From: Flavobacteriales bacterium
GTDB taxonomy: Bacteria > Bacteroidota > Bacteroidia > Flavobacteriales_F > PHOS-HE28
Direction: 5' to 3'
DNA: 64,000 nt
NCBI GenBank assembly: GCA_016705955.1
Contig: JADJKO010000006.1
Coordinates: 248,001-312,000, forward strand
Numbering within the stretch: position 1 is the stretch's first letter; every line of letters starts with the position of its first letter. Of the stretch, positions 61,152 through 64,000 are shown in pieces. The notes under the pieces are model-generated. The model saw nothing but the letters and a program-made list of their open reading frames with translations, did not search any database and was not told where the DNA came from. A program made the translations under genes and the position numbers.

Positions 61152-61718
61152 TCAAAGATCGGCCGGACTATTCATGTTCTTGAAAAGATCCTTCGGCCAT
61201 CCGTTGGTGCCCGGCTCCACGTCCATGTATGCCGTGCGCACCAGGCCCAAGGCGGTTGACATTCTCAACTCCTCCTTCAGCAGGCACCGGTCGAAGGTCT
61301 CGATGGCCCGGCGATGATAGGTCGCCACGAGCGGTTCGATGTGTCCGGAATGGCGCGGCACCACCGCGTCGAAGTCCTTTTCCATTTCGCGCTTCAACAC
61401 ATGGATCAGGCGATCGCTGATCAACGGAAGATCGCACGCCAACACGATCAGCCGCACGTACCGCGCATGCTTCAAGGCAGTTACGATACCGCCCAATGGC
61501 CCCTTGCCCGGCGCATCATCGGGGACTGTGGTAGCGTGCTCGGAAGCGTATTTGGCTGGATCACCGATCACCAGGATCTCCCGTGCGTGCGGTCGCAGAG
61601 ATCGAACGGCGCGATCGAGCATCCGTTCACCATCCAGTTCCATCAGGGCCTTGTCCTGGCCCATGCGCGTGCTCTTCCCGCCCGCCAATACCACACCGGT
61701 CCATTGGCGGTCGGTCAT
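61152..61718 (-). CDS. mobA: Molybdenum cofactor guanylyltransferase
   Basis: 188 residues from ATG 61718. The GTP-binding signature VVLAGGKSTRMGQDKALMEL is complete, followed by GPLGGIVTALKHA and LACDLPLISDRLI (Mg2+-binding D). MobA adds GMP to molybdopterin to make the bis-MGD cofactor used by formate dehydrogenase. Its ATG overlaps the moeA stop (TGATG), and moeA overlaps the permease gene, forming a tight three-gene operon. Confidence 0.94.
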   Translation of the reverse strand: MTDRQWTGVVLAGGKSTRMGQDKALMELDGERMLDRAVRSLRPHAREILVIGDPAKYASEHATTVPDDAPGKGPLGGIVTALKHARYVRLIVLACDLPLISDRLIHVLKREMEKDFDAVVPRHSGHIEPLVATYHRRAIETFDRCLLKEELRMSTALGLVRTAYMDVEPGTNGWPKDLFKNMNSPADL

Positions 61719-62887
61719 CACGGCAGGTAATGGACTTCGATCGTCTCGCCTTCGCTCCATGCGCGCTTCGTGGCCGGCAGATAGGCCAGTGCATCCGCTT
61801 CCGTGAGCGAGTGCAACATGTGCGATCCCTCATCGGCAAGCAGGGTCACCTTGCCATTGCTTACGCGCGCTGAACGGAATTCGGATCGCTCTCCCTTGGT
61901 GGTCAATGAATGGGTGATCGGCAGTTCATCGGAGCGCAACCAAGGATGCCTCCAGCCTTGGATCGCGCGCAGGTATGGAAGGACATACTCCCAGAACAGG
62001 ACGATGACCGCACGCGGGTTGCCCGGCAGGGCGAAGACCGGGACGTCATTCAGCGTGGCGAAGAGCATGGGTTTTCCGGGCTTCTGTGCGATGCCGTGGA
62101 AGTGGATCGTGGCGCCGAGTTCGGTGAGGACGGGCAGCAACAGGTCGTGATCCCCGACGGATACGCCACCTGTGGTGATCACCAGGTCCGATCCCTGCGA
62201 AGCGCGGAGCAGCGCGTCGCGGATCTCCTCGCGCACATCCTTCGCGCAGATCGGATCCGAAGCGGGGATGCCGGCCTGTTGAAGCGCAGCGGCCAACATG
62301 TGATCGTTGCTGGAGAAGATGCGCCCGGCTTCCGGAGGTGTCTCTGTGATGAACTCCCCGCCTGTACGCACGATCGTGATGCGCGGGCGCTTCGAGACCA
62401 CCACGTGCTGGACGCCGCATGAGGCGAGGTGACCGATCACCGATGGACCCAGGATCGCTCCGGTGGCTGATAGCAGATCGCCGACCTTGCATTGCTCTGC
62501 GCGACGCCGGATGTTGGCACCGGGCCGGAGCGCTGTATTGCTCGTTCGAACGCCATCAGGCCCGACTTCGCAATGCTCCTGCATGATCACCGCGTACGTG
62601 TTCGCCGGGACCATTCCACCGGTGAAGATGCGCGCGCATTGGCCCTCTTTGAGCGCAGTGTCCGGGGCATCGCCCGCTGCGATATCCACCACCACCGACC
62701 ATGGTCCGTCCGCGTTCCCCACGGCGTATCCATCCACCGCGCTCATATCGAACAACGGATGCGGATACGGCGCGTGGACATCGGCTGCCAATACACGAGC
62801 ACGGGCATCCTTCAACGGCACCTCTTCATGCGCGAGGACACGCACGCGATCGCCCATGATCCGCTTTGCTTCTTCCACGCTGATCAT
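61718..62887 (-). CDS. moeA: Molybdopterin molybdenumtransferase
   Basis: 389 residues from ATG 62887 (MISVEEAKRIMGDRV); the upstream in-frame sequence is the shadow of the permease gene. MoeA marks are MSAVDGYAV near residue 50, the FSSNDHMLAAALQQAG-type segment of the MPT-binding domain, TTGGVSVGDHDLLLPVL, and FALPGNPRAVIVLFWEYVLP. It inserts molybdate into adenylated molybdopterin. It overlaps the permease gene by four bases and mobA by one, linking it to supply of the formate dehydrogenase cofactor. Confidence 0.95.
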   Translation of the reverse strand: MISVEEAKRIMGDRVRVLAHEEVPLKDARARVLAADVHAPYPHPLFDMSAVDGYAVGNADGPWSVVVDIAAGDAPDTALKEGQCARIFTGGMVPANTYAVIMQEHCEVGPDGVRTSNTALRPGANIRRRAEQCKVGDLLSATGAILGPSVIGHLASCGVQHVVVSKRPRITIVRTGGEFITETPPEAGRIFSSNDHMLAAALQQAGIPASDPICAKDVREEIRDALLRASQGSDLVITTGGVSVGDHDLLLPVLTELGATIHFHGIAQKPGKPMLFATLNDVPVFALPGNPRAVIVLFWEYVLPYLRAIQGWRHPWLRSDELPITHSLTTKGERSEFRSARVSNGKVTLLADEGSHMLHSLTEADALAYLPATKRAWSEGETIEVHYLP

Positions 62888-63609
62888 GGCAGCAACAGTT
62901 TCAAGCTGGCGGAGAGCAGCACCACCCCGAGTATCCGGCGCAGCCAGCTGTTGTTGACACGATGCGCACCCACCCATGAACCGATCATGCCCCCGATCAC
63001 CACCCCTGCGATCCACCACCACACATCGCCACTGATGGTCTCACCGATCCGTTGTGTGCCCAGCAAACCGGCCGCGCTGTTCACCAGGATGAAGGCCGCA
63101 CTTACTGCGGCGGTCTGCTTGGCATCCGCCCAACGGAACAAGAGCAGGACGGGACTGAGCAGGATCCCGCCGCCGATCCCGATCATGCCGGAAACGAAGC
63201 CCAGCAACAGGCCGATGCCCAATGCCGGCACCACGGGGAGTACCCGTACTTCCTGGGCCGTGGTGCGGAAGGTCCATAGCAAGCGGACCCCGGCGATAAT
63301 GAGGCACACGGCCAGGACGCGCTTGTACAACAGGGGATCCACCACCACTTGCGCACCAAGCCAGGCCATCGGCACGGAGGCCAAGGCGAAGGGGAGGAAC
63401 AAGCGCCACCGGAAGTGCCCGGCACGCGCGAACTGGAACGTGGCCACCGCGCTCACGAAGAGGTTGAGCACGAGCGCCGACGGACGTACTTCGGCCTGTC
63501 CATAACCAAGGAGCGTGAGCAGGGCGATATAGCCGCTTGCACCACCATGCCCGACGAGTGCGTACAGGAAAGCGATGACCGCTAGCGCGGCAGGAAGTAG
63601 GACACTCAT
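62884..63609 (-). CDS. TauE/SafE-family membrane permease
   Basis: 241 residues from ATG 63609 with about eight membrane helices, starting MSVLLPAALAVIAFLYALVG. The two family repeats are visible as GHGGASGYIALLTLLG and GMIGIGGGILLSPVLLLFRW. Members export or import sulfite, sulfoacetate, taurine-related or other anions. The gene starts the operon with moeA and mobA, which suggests a link to sulfur or oxyanion chemistry of the cofactor, but transport of molybdate is not shown by the sequence. Confidence 0.9.
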   Translation of the reverse strand: MSVLLPAALAVIAFLYALVGHGGASGYIALLTLLGYGQAEVRPSALVLNLFVSAVATFQFARAGHFRWRLFLPFALASVPMAWLGAQVVVDPLLYKRVLAVCLIIAGVRLLWTFRTTAQEVRVLPVVPALGIGLLLGFVSGMIGIGGGILLSPVLLLFRWADAKQTAAVSAAFILVNSAAGLLGTQRIGETISGDVWWWIAGVVIGGMIGSWVGAHRVNNSWLRRILGVVLLSASLKLLLP

Positions 63610-63635
63610 CGTGAGGTTGGTGGATGGAAGACCAT

Positions 63636-63821
63636 TCAGTTGCTTGAAGCGGGGTCGAAGAACACCGTCGGCCCGATGCCCCCCGTGTCGGATGGAAACG
63701 ATACGAACGCATGATCCCGGAAGGGTTTCACCGGTGGATATTGCAGCGTGCAAAGCACGGCCCCGGTGCTACCCACGGCGCTGACCGCATCACCGGAAGG
63801 AGTGCGCGGATCGGCGATCAT
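63636..63821 (-). CDS. Short open frame, 61 residues, doubtful
   Basis: MIADPRTPSGDAVSAVGSTG to a stop at 63636. It has ordinary amino-acid composition but no motif I recognise. It lies beyond the terminator of the T9SS gene at 63937 and 26 bases before the permease gene, so it could be a small leader gene of that operon or a remnant. The 63610-63886 interval has nothing else I can assign. Confidence 0.25.
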   Translation of the reverse strand: MIADPRTPSGDAVSAVGSTGAVLCTLQYPPVKPFRDHAFVSFPSDTGGIGPTVFFDPASSN

Positions 63822-63886
63822 GCGGCCGAAGGTACCGCGAGCGGGGGATCAGCATCCGGATCGGACAACGTCGTGTCGCAAAGAAG

Positions 63887-63918
63887 AACCCCCGCCCTCC
63901 AACCGGAGAGCGGGGGTT
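63887..63918 (-). terminator. Strong hairpin terminator
   Basis: aacccccgc ... gcgggggtt is a perfect 9-bp outer stem, with an inner ctcc/ggag stem around an aacc loop. On the minus strand it is followed by ttcttcttt. It lies 18 bases beyond the stop of the T9SS gene ending at 63937 and would terminate that transcript. Confidence 0.8.
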
Positions 63919-63936
63919 CCCAACAGGCTCTGCTTC

Positions 63937-64000
63937 CTACTTGATCACCACGCGGTGCATGCTGGTGCCTTTCGCGTGACGAACGCGTACCACGTACTCT
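63937..64000 (-). CDS. T9SS type A cargo protein, last 20 residues only
   Basis: The minus strand reads EYVVRVRHAKGTSMHRVVIK then stop at 63937, the usual final strand pair of a type A sorting domain (the Y-V-x-R-V ... x-R-V-V-I-K pattern). The gene starts beyond the end of the window, so its cargo part is unknown. A strong terminator follows. Confidence 0.8.
   Translation of the reverse strand, partial: EYVVRVRHAKGTSMHRVVIK

Overview
The window is a high-GC stretch of a Bacteroidota chromosome, most likely Flavobacteriales. The lineage call rests on several features: secreted proteins with type IX secretion (T9SS) C-terminal sorting domains, including one of the gliding-motility C-terminal (type B) kind; a TANFOR-type giant protein; Delta-60 repeat, IgGFc-binding and Ig-like cargo; a tandem universal stress protein; and promoter-like boxes matching the Bacteroidota -7 consensus TAnnTTTG. 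There are no tRNA or rRNA genes, no CRISPR array and no recognisable insertion sequence.

Layout. 1-1485: the end of succinate dehydrogenase (sdhA, sdhB). 1584-4084: an accessory patch with a LamG secreted protein, an unknown protein and a PIN-domain toxin-like pair. 4081-6008: methionine/glutamine-type aminotransferase with an omega-amidase. 6005-13925 (minus): a very large adhesin-like protein, an Ig-like lipoprotein, free methionine-R-sulfoxide reductase and ComF. 14014-22085: envelope proteins (coiled-coil membrane protein, large outer-membrane protein, solute-binding lipoprotein, OmpA lipoprotein). 22603-28300: a repeat-rich C25-like T9SS protein and a DUF2807 protein. 28373-30446: a 32-residue histone-H1-like protein, a GATC-rich gap and an unknown large protein. 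30557-33856: a VOC protein and a molybdenum formate dehydrogenase alpha subunit. 33871-37807: a mosaic of small genes, a Doc toxin-antitoxin pair and broken gene copies. 37833-42340: stress and housekeeping genes including fdhD and tag. 42355-56116: a Delta-60 T9SS protein and a three-gene outer-membrane/TANFOR/fibronectin module. 56134-59961: a LuxR response regulator with its propeller-type histidine kinase. 59999-64000: nucleoid-associated protein, mobA, moeA, a TauE/SafE permease and the end of another T9SS cargo gene.

How genes work together. Formate dehydrogenase, FdhD, MobA and MoeA form a dispersed but coherent molybdenum-enzyme set. The aminotransferase and omega-amidase genes overlap and together suit keto-acid recycling. 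The 45212-56116 genes overlap one another and look like one secreted or surface apparatus of unknown function.

The most unusual signals are three places where accessory genes sit next to diverged partial copies of a neighbouring conserved gene: an aminotransferase head at 3294-3386, formate dehydrogenase tails at 34514-34726 and 35498-35536, and an antitoxin copy at 37551-37692 that truncates a TfoX-like gene. This suggests genes are added by recombination through the ends of core genes. Separately, three genes are each broken by what looks like one missing base, two of them at short homopolymers, which points to sequence error more than to real pseudogenes.
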